From positions 1 through 64,000 of IMG/VR virus record IMGVR_UViG_3300033047_000025: a DNA stretch of 64,000 bases; one strand, 5' to 3'. Numbering within the stretch: position 1 is the stretch's first letter; each line of letters starts with the position of its first letter. The notes under the pieces were generated by a model. The model searched no databases, was not told the origin of the DNA, and saw nothing but the letters and a program-made list of their open reading frames with translations. Shown here one piece after another: positions 43,768 to 52,087 of this stretch. Position numbers and translations under genes: made by a program. This DNA is from a virus.

Positions 43768-44082
43768 TCACAACCCTGGACCAAGAAGAAGCCTCGCTTC
43801 TGCCCTGGTAGAAGCGGCGTCGCATTCAATCTCAGTATCAGCCCTGTCCATTAGGACGAAATACTTCTCCACGTCCCAGATAGGCATTCTGAATGTGTCC
43901 ACTACCATATTCGCGTTACGGTAGGCAAGGGCCTTTAGGCAAGAAGTCGAGCATGTCGTTCTGAGCTGATTATTTACGCCCATTGGCGTAATCGTGCCGC
44001 AGTTTCTACACTCGATGCTTTTCTTTCCTCCTATAAACTTGCGCTTTGTATTTTGACAACTTGGCCCTTTAGGCTTTCGCAT
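43768..44082 (-). CDS. Small zinc-finger protein, 104 aa
   Basis: CRNCG and CSTSC separated by about 17 residues form a likely zinc finger, followed by a helical C-terminus. ATG 44082 lies 52 bases inside the end of the exonuclease gene. A strong AGGAGG occurs exactly at that gene's stop, but no ATG, GTG or TTG in frame follows at proper distance, so the true start is uncertain. Confidence 0.5.
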   Translation of the reverse strand: MRKPKGPSCQNTKRKFIGGKKSIECRNCGTITPMGVNNQLRTTCSTSCLKALAYRNANMVVDTFRMPIWDVEKYFVLMDRADTEIECDAASTRAEARLLLGPGL

Positions 44083-45101
44083 ACCGCCTCGACTGTTTTC
44101 GTTTTTAGCAGAGAGTTTGGCCCCTCCGTAAAATACTTTCCGCTTGGGAACTTCCAATCTACTTCTCTCGCATCCTTGTCAGCTTTGACGATCTCTGCGT
44201 TCGTGATACCCGGCAACGTAATGTGCATATGGCAACCATTCCGCTGCTCCTTAGAATCAAGCAACTTCTTATTTAGGTCACAAGAGAACGTCCTGTCGAC
44301 ACCAACTGAACAGTCTAGGCACGTCCTACAGGACATCTCTGCGTTATCCTCATTGTGGCAAAGATCGAAGTGCGTGCAAGGATATTCAACACCCTCCTTG
44401 GACCTATAGAGGCAGGGCGCAAAACTTCGGTCCATTCGGTCTGGGGCCGAGGCTAGGACTGAGATACCTTTTACCCGGTCTAGTGCTGCCTGAGCCTTCA
44501 CCTCGTCAAAGGCTAGGAACTCGCAGTGCAGCTCGTCGGTATCCTTCTCGACAGCCATGTAGAAGGCATATTTGAGACCAGTGCCGAGCATGTAGATTTG
44601 CATCTGGATCCAGTGCTCACGCTTGCCGGACCTAACACCCTTGCTCTTGACGCGGGCAAAGGACTTCTTTGAGTGCGTCTTGAACTCCAGCAGTACTTCC
44701 TGACCCTCAAATAGTCCTGGGAAGATAGCAATGCCGTCTAAAGACCCTCCAACGTGCCCCCATCGAACACGGAACTGCTCTTTCGTGTCTGGGTCGACAT
44801 CGTTCACGGTAACGCCGGCAGCGCGAAGCTCTTTTACAAACCTGTCCTCCTCTAGGTGTCCGCGATCGAACAACCGAAGAAGCTGGTGACCGTGATCTGG
44901 ATCTGTAGCCCATCTAAAGTCTAGCCATATCTTACGATCGCAACTATGGCCTGCCCCACTCGCACCTAGATGGTCCCTGCGGAAATCACCTTCCCCGGCC
45001 TTTCGAGCAGCGAATACTTCGATCATGACAGACTCAGATGCCTGTGCGAGCTTGTCTTTTAGACTGACCTTAGACTTTTCCTTGAGCTTTACTTTTGCCA
45101 T
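44031..45101 (-). CDS. PD-(D/E)XK exonuclease, 356 aa
   Basis: ATG 45101 begins MAKVKLKEKS. Core nuclease motif: GGSLDG (D122), LLEFKTHS (E139, K141) and QMQIY (Q166, Q168). A Cys-rich stretch lies near residues 235-285. Lies with a DUF669 protein and a Sak4-like ATPase, so it probably supplies the exonuclease of a recombination module. A terminator lies just upstream, so it may have its own promoter or be reached by read-through. Confidence 0.75.
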   Translation of the reverse strand: MAKVKLKEKSKVSLKDKLAQASESVMIEVFAARKAGEGDFRRDHLGASGAGHSCDRKIWLDFRWATDPDHGHQLLRLFDRGHLEEDRFVKELRAAGVTVNDVDPDTKEQFRVRWGHVGGSLDGIAIFPGLFEGQEVLLEFKTHSKKSFARVKSKGVRSGKREHWIQMQIYMLGTGLKYAFYMAVEKDTDELHCEFLAFDEVKAQAALDRVKGISVLASAPDRMDRSFAPCLYRSKEGVEYPCTHFDLCHNEDNAEMSCRTCLDCSVGVDRTFSCDLNKKLLDSKEQRNGCHMHITLPGITNAEIVKADKDAREVDWKFPSGKYFTEGPNSLLKTKTVEAVCESLKGQVVKIQSASL

Positions 45102-45118
45102 AATCTCATTGTGTTCGT

Positions 45119-45157
45119 AAAAAAACGGGGAGCGACATACCAAAGAATCGCTCCCCG
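45119..45157 (-). terminator. Strong intrinsic terminator, minus strand
   Basis: On the minus strand CGGGGAGCGA (complement of 45148-45157) pairs with TCGCTCCCCG (complement of 45126-45135) around a 12-base loop; T7 follows (complement of 45119-45125). It lies between the DUF669 gene and the exonuclease gene and would reduce expression of the genes 45101-42262. A second hairpin (AAGGACC/GGTCCTT type, 45160-45192) precedes it. Confidence 0.75.
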
Positions 45158-45194
45158 TAAAGGACCGCTAGGATAGCGGCGGCTGGTCCTTAGA

Positions 45195-45668
45195 CTACCA
45201 GGGCAAAGGCTTCTTCTGACCGACGGATTGTGTCACAGGGGCAGGAGTGTCATTCTCCGTTGGGACGGGTCCGATGTCACGGACATCATTACCTGCAGGG
45301 TAGTCTCCCTTTGCAGGCTTCTCGATAACCTTAACGCCAACGTGTGCGCCAAGAAAGTCTTCGGCGTTCTGGGGGTTTCGTCCCGACACAATGGCGATGC
45401 GAGACATGTGCTTCTTGGCGATGTTGCGGGCAGTGTCGTTGGCGCTACCGTAAACGAAGCTCGCAAAGATGAGGCGGTTGATGTGCTGACCAGATTGGAC
45501 CATGAAGGTGACACTTAGCATCTTGTCACCGGCCTTCGTGTCCTTCATCTCAGCTCGGTCGATCTTGGTGTCATACCAGCCTGCGGGCAGTGGGGTGAAG
45601 TCACCACCTCCCGTCTCTACAGTCGCAATAGCCTCATCGGTGAGGTCGAATCCAAACATGTTTGTCAT
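45195..45668 (-). CDS. DUF669 protein, likely single-strand DNA-binding, 157 aa
   Basis: PLPAGWYDTKIDRAEMKDTKAGDKMLSVTFMV, then IFASFVYG...ARNIAKKHMSRIAIVSG match DUF669, which accompanies phage Sak4-type recombinases and is thought to bind single-stranded DNA. C-terminus ends in a Pro-rich tail with a final KPLPW. Followed by the strong terminator. Confidence 0.75.
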   Translation of the reverse strand: MTNMFGFDLTDEAIATVETGGGDFTPLPAGWYDTKIDRAEMKDTKAGDKMLSVTFMVQSGQHINRLIFASFVYGSANDTARNIAKKHMSRIAIVSGRNPQNAEDFLGAHVGVKVIEKPAKGDYPAGNDVRDIGPVPTENDTPAPVTQSVGQKKPLPW

Positions 45669-45743
45669 ATCGTGTTTTCCTTTACTGTCTTTGAAATGGT
45701 TCTGCGAGCCCAGACTACAGGCTCACGTGTGTGATGTCAACAA

Positions 45744-46466
45744 CTACGCTCGCAGTCCAGTCTCTAATTCTGACCACGATAGCGGGATGGTTGGCGGCAG
45801 GTTGTACCGATTCTTCGCAGTCCAAGCGGCCTTCTCTACGGTGTGAAGCACGCGCTTACCGGTGCTGATGCCACGCTTACGCTCGCTGTTGTTTGTCGAC
45901 ACAACGTTGGTTTCGTGGTTCGCGAACAGGATGGCGTCGGCCCAGTCACACAGTAGGGCCTTGGCTCGCTTGTGGAGTCTCAGATCCCATCTGTCGTAGC
46001 CGTCGGAGTCCGGTGATTCGAACCGAACCACGGTAGAGTGCGCGATCATAATGATCATCATTCCTTTGTCACGCAAGATGTCGAGACCCTTAAGAAGGTC
46101 TCGCCAGATATCGCCAGCCTTGTCATAGCCCTTACCGTATCCGAAGTCGGCGATCGACTCCTTGCCGTCGGCTTCGCATACGTTTGCCCACACCATAGGC
46201 TCCATGGCGTCGGCGCAGTCGATCACTAGGGTTTCGTAGTCGTGATCCTCGGAGATCAACGAACCGATATCTTCCCTCACTTCGCTTAGAGACTTCGGCT
46301 GAGGGAACGCATCGACATCGAGCGAGCACAGACCGTCCTCGATAGGGATGAATACTGGCTTCGGTGCGGCGGCGGCAATGGTGGTCTTTCCGACACCAGG
46401 GACGCCATAGATGACTAAGCGCGGTGGCTTGGCGAGATTCTTTTGGATGCTTGCTAGGTTACTCAT
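45744..46466 (-). CDS. Sak4-like RecA-fold ATPase, 240 aa
   Basis: Walker A GVPGVGKTT (residues 21-29), Walker B VIDCAD (D83), followed by a core as in AAA_24/Sak4 phage proteins. Such proteins promote single-strand annealing or exchange together with an SSB-like partner. Its neighbours, DUF669 and the exonuclease, support this. Confidence 0.8.
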   Translation of the reverse strand: MSNLASIQKNLAKPPRLVIYGVPGVGKTTIAAAAPKPVFIPIEDGLCSLDVDAFPQPKSLSEVREDIGSLISEDHDYETLVIDCADAMEPMVWANVCEADGKESIADFGYGKGYDKAGDIWRDLLKGLDILRDKGMMIIMIAHSTVVRFESPDSDGYDRWDLRLHKRAKALLCDWADAILFANHETNVVSTNNSERKRGISTGKRVLHTVEKAAWTAKNRYNLPPTIPLSWSELETGLRA

Positions 46467-46515
46467 GTTTGGTTTTGCCTGCTCTAACGTTACAGGCTGA
46501 TCCCCAAAAAATCAA

Positions 46516-48753
46516 CTAATTCTTCCGCGATCTGTATGTCGTCGCTGGCCGGCCATCACCCGTCGATACGACTTCCTCAACGTCGCCTGCTTCGATCAGG
46601 TGAGAGAGGGCATCCGAGCGCTGCTTTGCGGTCGAAGTCCTAACGGCTCGTGCGAGATTGCTACGAGTCGCGCCCTTCCTGGGGTGCTTAGCGATCTCCT
46701 TGAGCAGGCATCGCTGGAGTACTTCGTGGTCGTTATCGCCTCCCGCTAGCGACATCTCAGACTTCGTGCGGTTTATGCTCCACCGTACGAACAGCTCAGC
46801 CATTCCGACATGCCTCAGTGTGACCTCACTAGTCTTCTCGCCGCAAGCGAACACCGTGGCCACCCGACGAATTGTCTCTGGCGCGCGAACCCAAAGGCCA
46901 GCACCGTCAGACTGCGATCCTGACGTGGCCTCCTTGCGGCGAAGTTCTTTTACTTCCTCGCTAATCTCGGTCAGTCGGTCAGTAGATTCTTTGCTATACG
47001 TAGCAACGATAGGTGTCCAGTTACCACCTGAGTCAGCTACAAATCCCTTTGGTCTCAACCAGCTTGCAACGTCCTCTAGGCGATTTATAATGGCCCCACG
47101 ACTTTTGCCCATGGATCTCTTTTCTTCCGACACGCTGTCAGGTATGTCGTTGTCGACTCGGATGAACAGTAGGCGATTTGTCAATCCGTCTATATTCGAC
47201 CTAGCGCCTAGCGACTCGTAGACCTTATTCGGCGTGCTGACTCCATAGATGGTCAGGCAGGGGGCCGTGAGACTTACGGACGGTCGGGACTTAGGGTCTG
47301 CATACGCGACACCGCTAATCACCTTGTCGGTCGACGAACCCCAGACTTCCATGAACAGCGAGCGCATCTGCCGCTTGTTTGTGTTGGCGCCATCATTGGC
47401 TACACTGAGCCAGTCGCCAAACTCATCGATCGCAGCCACTCGACCGAACCTTGTGTAGGTGTCTGTGTCCTGGTTGGATAGCTCTCTCCTCAGTGCAGCG
47501 TCGGATGTCCAGTCGCTTGAGCATACGATACCGCCGCAACCGATCTCGGTGAGAAGGGACGAAACAGCGTTCTTGCTGGCGTCCTTGCCGCAACCAGACT
47601 CACCGAGCCCGACGATATACAGGTGGTTGAAGCGACCGTCGCCAGTTCGGACGATTGAACCCATCAAACCGTTCACGATGGCCATAGCAGCGCCAAAACC
47701 TAGCGCCGGCTGCGGGAAATCATCGTTTACGTGGCCAATGTAGTGGGTCAGATCACCGATCAGTCCCGGCACGTTGAGCAGTTCGGACGGGAACTTCTCC
47801 TTACCTTTCTCGATATGTTCGAACAGCTTGGATGCATCTTCAGACGGCTGGTAAGGCTCATCAGGAAGGCCAGAAGCATCGATCCAACCGCTCTCTTTGG
47901 CGCGATGGAACATCGACCCAAGGGTTACCTCAGACCCGTCAAGACGAAGCTCTCGGAACGATTGCCAGCGTAGCCTGCACTCACGTTCGTCGAACGCTCC
48001 ATAGTTGTGCGATGACCACTCCGACCAAAGTGAGTAAGCTTGGGACTTGGCGAACGTGCTCTTGAGAGCCATGCCAACCATTACCCACGTGTCGTGGTCG
48101 TGGTTATCGATCTCCGATAGGGCAGACCTTATCCTTGCGACCTCGCCGTCACTCATCTTCATCGCCTTACCGGAATCTATGCCGACCGACGAAGATGGGC
48201 CACGACATGCAACCACGATATCGAGGACCCACTGTGGGGCCTGCGTAATGGCGCTAGTCCCATCCTCCTCCTCCTCCTCGAACGGGTCACCCTCCGCCCA
48301 CTCTCGGCCAGGATCAGACGGGCTAGGCACGATGAAGTAGCCACCGTCGCCACGGCAGTCGATACCGGAGTCCTTGATCACGTTGTTTGTGGTCGTGATC
48401 CGCTGCCCAGGGTGGATGTAGACGATATGGCTACCCCCAGACGGGGTAGAAGCCATCAGTCCACGGTTATCATCCCCGAAATCCTGCTGGGCGAACTCCC
48501 ACGCTTGCACGCCGTCCCGAGCGTTACCGTGGTTTCTGTCCAGGTCAATGACGAATATGCCCGACTTGAGACAGGCTACACCGATACCGGCAGACCCCCA
48601 CTTGCCCCACCATTCTTTAATCTGGTCCGGGCAAGTCGTCGCCGCGTGGAATCCGGTGGCAACCAGAGGGCGCTTATCCGGGCCTACCGGGAAAACTGAC
48701 CATCCGATCTCCGCATACTGCAGCGCGGAAAGAAGCTGAGGGTGGTCAGTCAT
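46516..48753 (-). CDS. Primase-polymerase with fused helicase-like ATPase, 745 aa
   Basis: ATG 48753 starts MTDHPQLLSALQYAEIGW; the longer frame crosses a hairpin and is rejected. Residues 8-190: bifunctional primase/polymerase (AEP) domain with DLD catalytic pair (D70, D72) and GGSH (H109). Residues about 205-300: a PriCT-2 type linker. Residues 345-620: DUF3987-like ATPase with Walker A GLGESGCGKD (382-391). C-terminal winged helix (KHPRKGATRSNLARAV). It probably primes and unwinds at the phage origin and may copy DNA; no other polymerase is visible. Confidence 0.85.
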   Translation of the reverse strand: MTDHPQLLSALQYAEIGWSVFPVGPDKRPLVATGFHAATTCPDQIKEWWGKWGSAGIGVACLKSGIFVIDLDRNHGNARDGVQAWEFAQQDFGDDNRGLMASTPSGGSHIVYIHPGQRITTTNNVIKDSGIDCRGDGGYFIVPSPSDPGREWAEGDPFEEEEEDGTSAITQAPQWVLDIVVACRGPSSSVGIDSGKAMKMSDGEVARIRSALSEIDNHDHDTWVMVGMALKSTFAKSQAYSLWSEWSSHNYGAFDERECRLRWQSFRELRLDGSEVTLGSMFHRAKESGWIDASGLPDEPYQPSEDASKLFEHIEKGKEKFPSELLNVPGLIGDLTHYIGHVNDDFPQPALGFGAAMAIVNGLMGSIVRTGDGRFNHLYIVGLGESGCGKDASKNAVSSLLTEIGCGGIVCSSDWTSDAALRRELSNQDTDTYTRFGRVAAIDEFGDWLSVANDGANTNKRQMRSLFMEVWGSSTDKVISGVAYADPKSRPSVSLTAPCLTIYGVSTPNKVYESLGARSNIDGLTNRLLFIRVDNDIPDSVSEEKRSMGKSRGAIINRLEDVASWLRPKGFVADSGGNWTPIVATYSKESTDRLTEISEEVKELRRKEATSGSQSDGAGLWVRAPETIRRVATVFACGEKTSEVTLRHVGMAELFVRWSINRTKSEMSLAGGDNDHEVLQRCLLKEIAKHPRKGATRSNLARAVRTSTAKQRSDALSHLIEAGDVEEVVSTGDGRPATTYRSRKN

Positions 48754-48766
48754 AGGGGTGAAAACT

Positions 48767-48795
48767 CCCGTACGGCCATGAAAAAACCGTACGGG
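48767..48795 (-). terminator. Hairpin in leader of primase gene (terminator or attenuator)
   Basis: CCCGTACGG (48767-48775) and CCGTACGGG (48787-48795) form a 9-bp stem. On the minus strand a TTTTTT lies in the loop and AGTTTT follows the stem before the start codon at 48753. It may end transcripts from the helicase gene or control the primase leader. Confidence 0.5.
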
Positions 48796-48864
48796 ACGGG
48801 CGAGGTCAAAAATTGACACTCACGACCGGAGAGGTGCAAACCCTAACGACTCCTGGGACCATTG

Positions 48865-49113
48865 TCAAGCGTTGGTTGCTCTCTCCTCGCGCAAGGATTC
48901 GATCACGCCGCCCGGAACGTAAAACCCCTGCTCACTCAGAAATTGTAGGCGGTCGGCGCACTCACCGGGAGTGCCATCCAGGAACGTCTCGCCAGCGTGC
49001 TCTTTGTCGATGACAACAAACAAGTCGCTCCTATTATATAGGTCCAGTCGTTGCCCTGCAACATGTGTGACCTAGTATCCGTCTACATGCTCATATACAT
49101 AAACATCGCTCAT
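48865..49113 (-). pseudogene. Small gene interrupted by an in-frame amber codon
   Basis: ATG 49113, ten bases after the helicase stop, opens MSDVYVYEHVDGY and then TAG (complement of 49072-49074). The same frame continues without another stop to TGA at 48865-48867, with a protein-like sequence containing DLFVVIDKEHAGETF and ESLREERA. TTG 49023, preceded by AGGAG, could start a 52-aa product. So either a nonsense mutation, readthrough, or internal reinitiation. It fills most of the 369-bp gap between helicase and primase genes. Confidence 0.5.
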
Positions 49114-49122
49114 GACATTCTA

Positions 49123-50844
49123 CTAAAACGGCAGGTCTTCGAGGTCACCAAGGACCAATGGACCCGGCTCGTCCTCGGTCTCATCTCCGGCTTCGCGCTC
49201 GATATAGAGACGATCGGTCACTGACGGAAATGATCCGCTCTCATTCACGCGCAGATGTGTCGGTGGTGTTAGTTCGGACAGTCGGTCCATCGCTTCGTCC
49301 GTGCTCTCCGGCGCCGGCATATCGCCGCCGAGCGAGCCCCATGCCTGACTGGCCTTACGTCGCATAAAGTCGCCATGACTGAAGCAGAGCCACTCGCTGA
49401 CATCGGTGACCATATTGATGGTGTAAGTAATCCTTAGAGAGTCAGGCTTGCCGGCCTTCTGATGGCGCCTAGTCCTCATGTTCTGTACGCTGACCGCTGG
49501 GATTTCCGCTGGGCCAACATCATCGCTGATAACCGCAAGATACGACGGGCTAGCTTCGTGCTTGACTATTTCCCTGTCGGGAAACTCGTGCCCGCATGCT
49601 GGACAGACAAGCACGCCGGAAGGGCACAGTTCCTGACACTTGGGGCACTCTTTGACGGGTGGCGTGCCGTCCCCTTCGCCGGGCTCCCGAACACGGATGT
49701 TGTCCAGTGGACCATGGCGCTCAATGTTTCCGGCAAAATCTAAAATCAAGCAATTTGATTTTTCTGGAGCAGTGCGTAGCCCACGCCCCACGATCTGAAC
49801 GTGAAGCCCCGGAGACATGGTTGGACGCATTAGGGCGATCAGGTCAACGTGCGGCGCATCGAATCCAGTCGTCAGGACGCCAACCGAGACCATGGCCCTG
49901 ACTTTCTGGGCCTTGAAGTCCGCGATCATGTCGCGTCGCTCGGCCTTCGGAGTGTGACCCATGACTAACGAGCACGTGTAGCCGCGCCGCTTGACTTCGT
50001 CCACGATCATCTCAGCGTGCTTGCGACCCGAAGCGAAGAACAACCAACCTTTGCGACTCTCTCCCCTGGAAATCACCTCGTCGACAGCGCTGGAGACATT
50101 ATCTCCATCCATAGCTGCGCCTTCTAGCTGACCACTATTGAAGTCACCGCCGGACTTTGCTACGCCCTCGACGTTGATCCTGCTCTTCGTGGCCTTGCTA
50201 GTGACTCGACACAGGTGGCCACGATCCATCAGTTCTAGCAGCGGAATGTCGTAGACGAGTTCGTCAAACAGCTTGCCGACACCCTTGTGAAGGTATCCGC
50301 TGTCGGTTCGGAATGGTGTCGCTGTCAGGCCGATTACGCGCATGTTTGGACGCATCGTTCGGAGGGCTTTGAATACCGATAGGTATTGTCCGCTACCTTT
50401 CTTTGGAATTAAATGCGCCTCATCGACAATCACGAAGTCTGCTGCGCCTATCTTGCCAAGCGCCCGACTACCAGACTGGATCCCAGCGAACAAGATCGGA
50501 GCCTCGTGCTCCTTGCGGCCTAGACCAGCAGAAAAAACACCGACAGGAGCGTCAGACCAGTATGACTTGAGCGCCGCTTCATTCTGCTCAATCAGCTCCT
50601 TGACGTGCGTCAACATCATGATGCGCGTACCTGGTTTCATCTTCCACGCCTCGTGACAGATGCCGGCAAGAATCATCGACTTGCCTGATCCTGTCGGAGC
50701 CGAGATCAGAGGATTGCCAGTCGATGTGTTGCGCATGTAGTCCCACACCGCCTCGATGGCGTCGGACTGGTAATCGCGAAGCGTGATGCCTGGGGACGGG
50801 GGAGCGTAACCAGACCAGTTGTCGTAGATACTCGGTAGCTTCAT
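49123..50844 (-). CDS. SF2 DEAD/DEAH-type helicase, 573 aa
   Basis: Helicase motifs: I APTGSGKS (49-56), II VDEAH (141-144), III GLTATPFR, VI QIVGRGLR. After the second RecA domain comes a zinc ribbon (CPKCQELCPSGVLVCPACGHEF). The type matches phage replication/recombination helicases of the SSL2/RadD group. Probably unwinds DNA at forks or recombination intermediates. Confidence 0.85.
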   Translation of the reverse strand: MKLPSIYDNWSGYAPPSPGITLRDYQSDAIEAVWDYMRNTSTGNPLISAPTGSGKSMILAGICHEAWKMKPGTRIMMLTHVKELIEQNEAALKSYWSDAPVGVFSAGLGRKEHEAPILFAGIQSGSRALGKIGAADFVIVDEAHLIPKKGSGQYLSVFKALRTMRPNMRVIGLTATPFRTDSGYLHKGVGKLFDELVYDIPLLELMDRGHLCRVTSKATKSRINVEGVAKSGGDFNSGQLEGAAMDGDNVSSAVDEVISRGESRKGWLFFASGRKHAEMIVDEVKRRGYTCSLVMGHTPKAERRDMIADFKAQKVRAMVSVGVLTTGFDAPHVDLIALMRPTMSPGLHVQIVGRGLRTAPEKSNCLILDFAGNIERHGPLDNIRVREPGEGDGTPPVKECPKCQELCPSGVLVCPACGHEFPDREIVKHEASPSYLAVISDDVGPAEIPAVSVQNMRTRRHQKAGKPDSLRITYTINMVTDVSEWLCFSHGDFMRRKASQAWGSLGGDMPAPESTDEAMDRLSELTPPTHLRVNESGSFPSVTDRLYIEREAGDETEDEPGPLVLGDLEDLPF

Positions 50845-50870
50845 GGTCTCTTACATTACTTACTTACAGC

Positions 50871-51170
50871 TCACTCGTCAAACTTTATTTCATGTATTGG
50901 TGTTCCTAGTCGCTTTCTCATGCTCTTCATGTCCTCACCAGGGACAAAGTCTTCAAGGGTGAGAGGCCGAGCGATGATCCACTTCTGGCTAGCGAGTATG
51001 AATGCCTTCTTCTTCCTCGCCTTGATTCTTTGGGCGAAGATCAAGCGATCTGCTTTTCGGCACCTTTTGCAGTACTTATGCCTGCTTAGGCCACTGTCCC
51101 TATTCTTCTGATGGAACATATGGAGACCTCCTACGAAGCCGCACCGTAGGCATTCCTTGGTCTCATCCAC
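50871..51170 (-). CDS. Zinc-binding protein, endonuclease VII/HNH-like N-terminus, 99 aa
   Basis: CLRCG, HMFH, then YCKRC with a following basic helix resembles the zinc part of HNH and endonuclease-VII type proteins, but the DH catalytic pair and the second Cys set are lacking. It may be a small DNA-binding protein or a nuclease remnant. GTG 51170 overlaps the upstream stop by one base. Confidence 0.5.
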   Translation of the reverse strand: MDETKECLRCGFVGGLHMFHQKNRDSGLSRHKYCKRCRKADRLIFAQRIKARKKKAFILASQKWIIARPLTLEDFVPGEDMKSMRKRLGTPIHEIKFDE

Positions 51171-51418
51171 TACCGGCTACGGACTTCCTTCATCAGATTC
51201 ATCCCTTCGACCCCAGCAGTGTAGTCACTCAAGATCGTCGACTCTGCGTCGGATCCCCTGAGTCCGTAGAAGCCCAACTGAGCCTCTATGCACTTCCAGC
51301 CTTTCATCAGATCATCCATGTCGAGGGCATCAGCTAGAGCCTCCGTGAGAGCGCTGTCAATGACGTCAGCATTCGACATCGAACGAGGTGCGTAGATGTT
51401 TGGTTCGTCGTCGTCCAT
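51170..51418 (-). CDS. Hypothetical acidic protein, 82 aa
   Basis: Helical and acidic with no recognised motif. Its start overlaps the lipoprotein gene stop by one base. Confidence 0.5.
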   Translation of the reverse strand: MDDDEPNIYAPRSMSNADVIDSALTEALADALDMDDLMKGWKCIEAQLGFYGLRGSDAESTILSDYTAGVEGMNLMKEVRSR

Positions 51419-51792
51419 TACAGGTAAATGACAAATTGTCCGAACTGAGTGGAGAGCAACACTTGTCCGTTCAAGACGATAGTGTTCCAGTTTCCAGTGG
51501 ATCCGTCACCCTGAGTAATGAACGTGCCTTCGCCGTTGTAGTAGACTGACCCGTAAAAAAACTCGGACCCATAAGCGGCCGAATACGATCCAGATGTGTC
51601 ACTGGATGAGTAGATGACCAGCTCCGCGCCAGCCGAGTAGTAAGGGCCACCTGAGATCGTGGCCACGTCAGCAAACCCGTCTGGTCGCAAACCTCCAGAG
51701 TAAGTGACGACGTAAGTGGTTTTTGGCTGGTCATCCCTGCAAGAGGGTAATGCGACCAGGGTGAGGAAGGCGAGCATTCTGATGATGTTCAT
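51418..51792 (-). CDS. Exported lipoprotein, 124 aa
   Basis: ATG 51792 gives MNIIRMLAFLTLVALPSC: a short signal with lipobox LPSC, so Cys18 is probably lipidated. The mature part is beta-rich with many Tyr, Ser and Gly. Starts further upstream would destroy the signal. No family recognised. A surface role such as superinfection exclusion is possible but unproven. Confidence 0.65.
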   Translation of the reverse strand: MNIIRMLAFLTLVALPSCRDDQPKTTYVVTYSGGLRPDGFADVATISGGPYYSAGAELVIYSSSDTSGSYSAAYGSEFFYGSVYYNGEGTFITQGDGSTGNWNTIVLNGQVLLSTQFGQFVIYL

Positions 51793-51882
51793 TTGTGTCA
51801 TTCTACAGGCTATCGACCTCCTGGTCAATGCTTCTTTAGCTTGATCACTGGCGATCAGTTTCCGGGTGAAATGCCCGATTGT

Positions 51883-51898
51883 CGATCGCATGCGATCG
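51883..51898. promoter_or_regulatory. Perfect 16-bp palindrome
   Basis: CGATCGCATGCGATCG reads the same on both strands. It lies in the 159-bp gap upstream of the lipoprotein gene, together with an outer CCCGAT/ATCGGG pair and a TGATC/GATCA pair at 51842-51858. Likely a protein-binding site or the stem of a structured leader. Confidence 0.5.
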
Positions 51899-51909
51899 GG
51901 TGAATAATC

Positions 51910-51961
51910 GTCGAGGGCTAGGAATCGAACCTAGCGACCTCCCTCTCTGAGCTACCTCGAC
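51910..51961 (-). tRNA. tRNA-like element lacking an anticodon arm (tRNA remnant)
   Basis: On the minus strand the 52 bases begin GTCGAGG and end CCTCGAC, a 7-bp acceptor helix. A perfect T arm is present: CTAGG, loop TTCGATT, CCTAG (complement of 51918-51934), preceded by AGGTCG as in a variable loop. After TAGCTC, the normal start of a D arm, there are only about 17 bases before the T arm, where a normal tRNA has about 39; the anticodon stem-loop is missing. No CCA is encoded. Probably a tRNA gene with an internal deletion, or a special tRNA-like RNA. It overlaps the stop of the 51952-52086 gene. Confidence 0.5.
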
Positions 51962-52086
51962 TTATTGTCACCCTTACCGTTGCCGATTACTTCCACCAGA
52001 AACCAAGCGACTAGCACCGGAATGACGACCATGGATAGAAGTAATAGAGCGTCTATGAGTCGGGAACGCTCAGGCAAAGATTCCAT
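51952..52086 (-). CDS. Small membrane protein, 44 aa
   Basis: ATG 52086 lies one base after the ThyX stop and has GGGGGAG before it. One membrane helix (ALLLLSMVVIPVLVAWFLV) and a polar, basic tail. Its last codons lie in the tRNA-like element. Confidence 0.55.
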   Translation of the reverse strand: MESLPERSRLIDALLLLSMVVIPVLVAWFLVEVIGNGKGDNKSR

Positions 52087-52087
52087 G

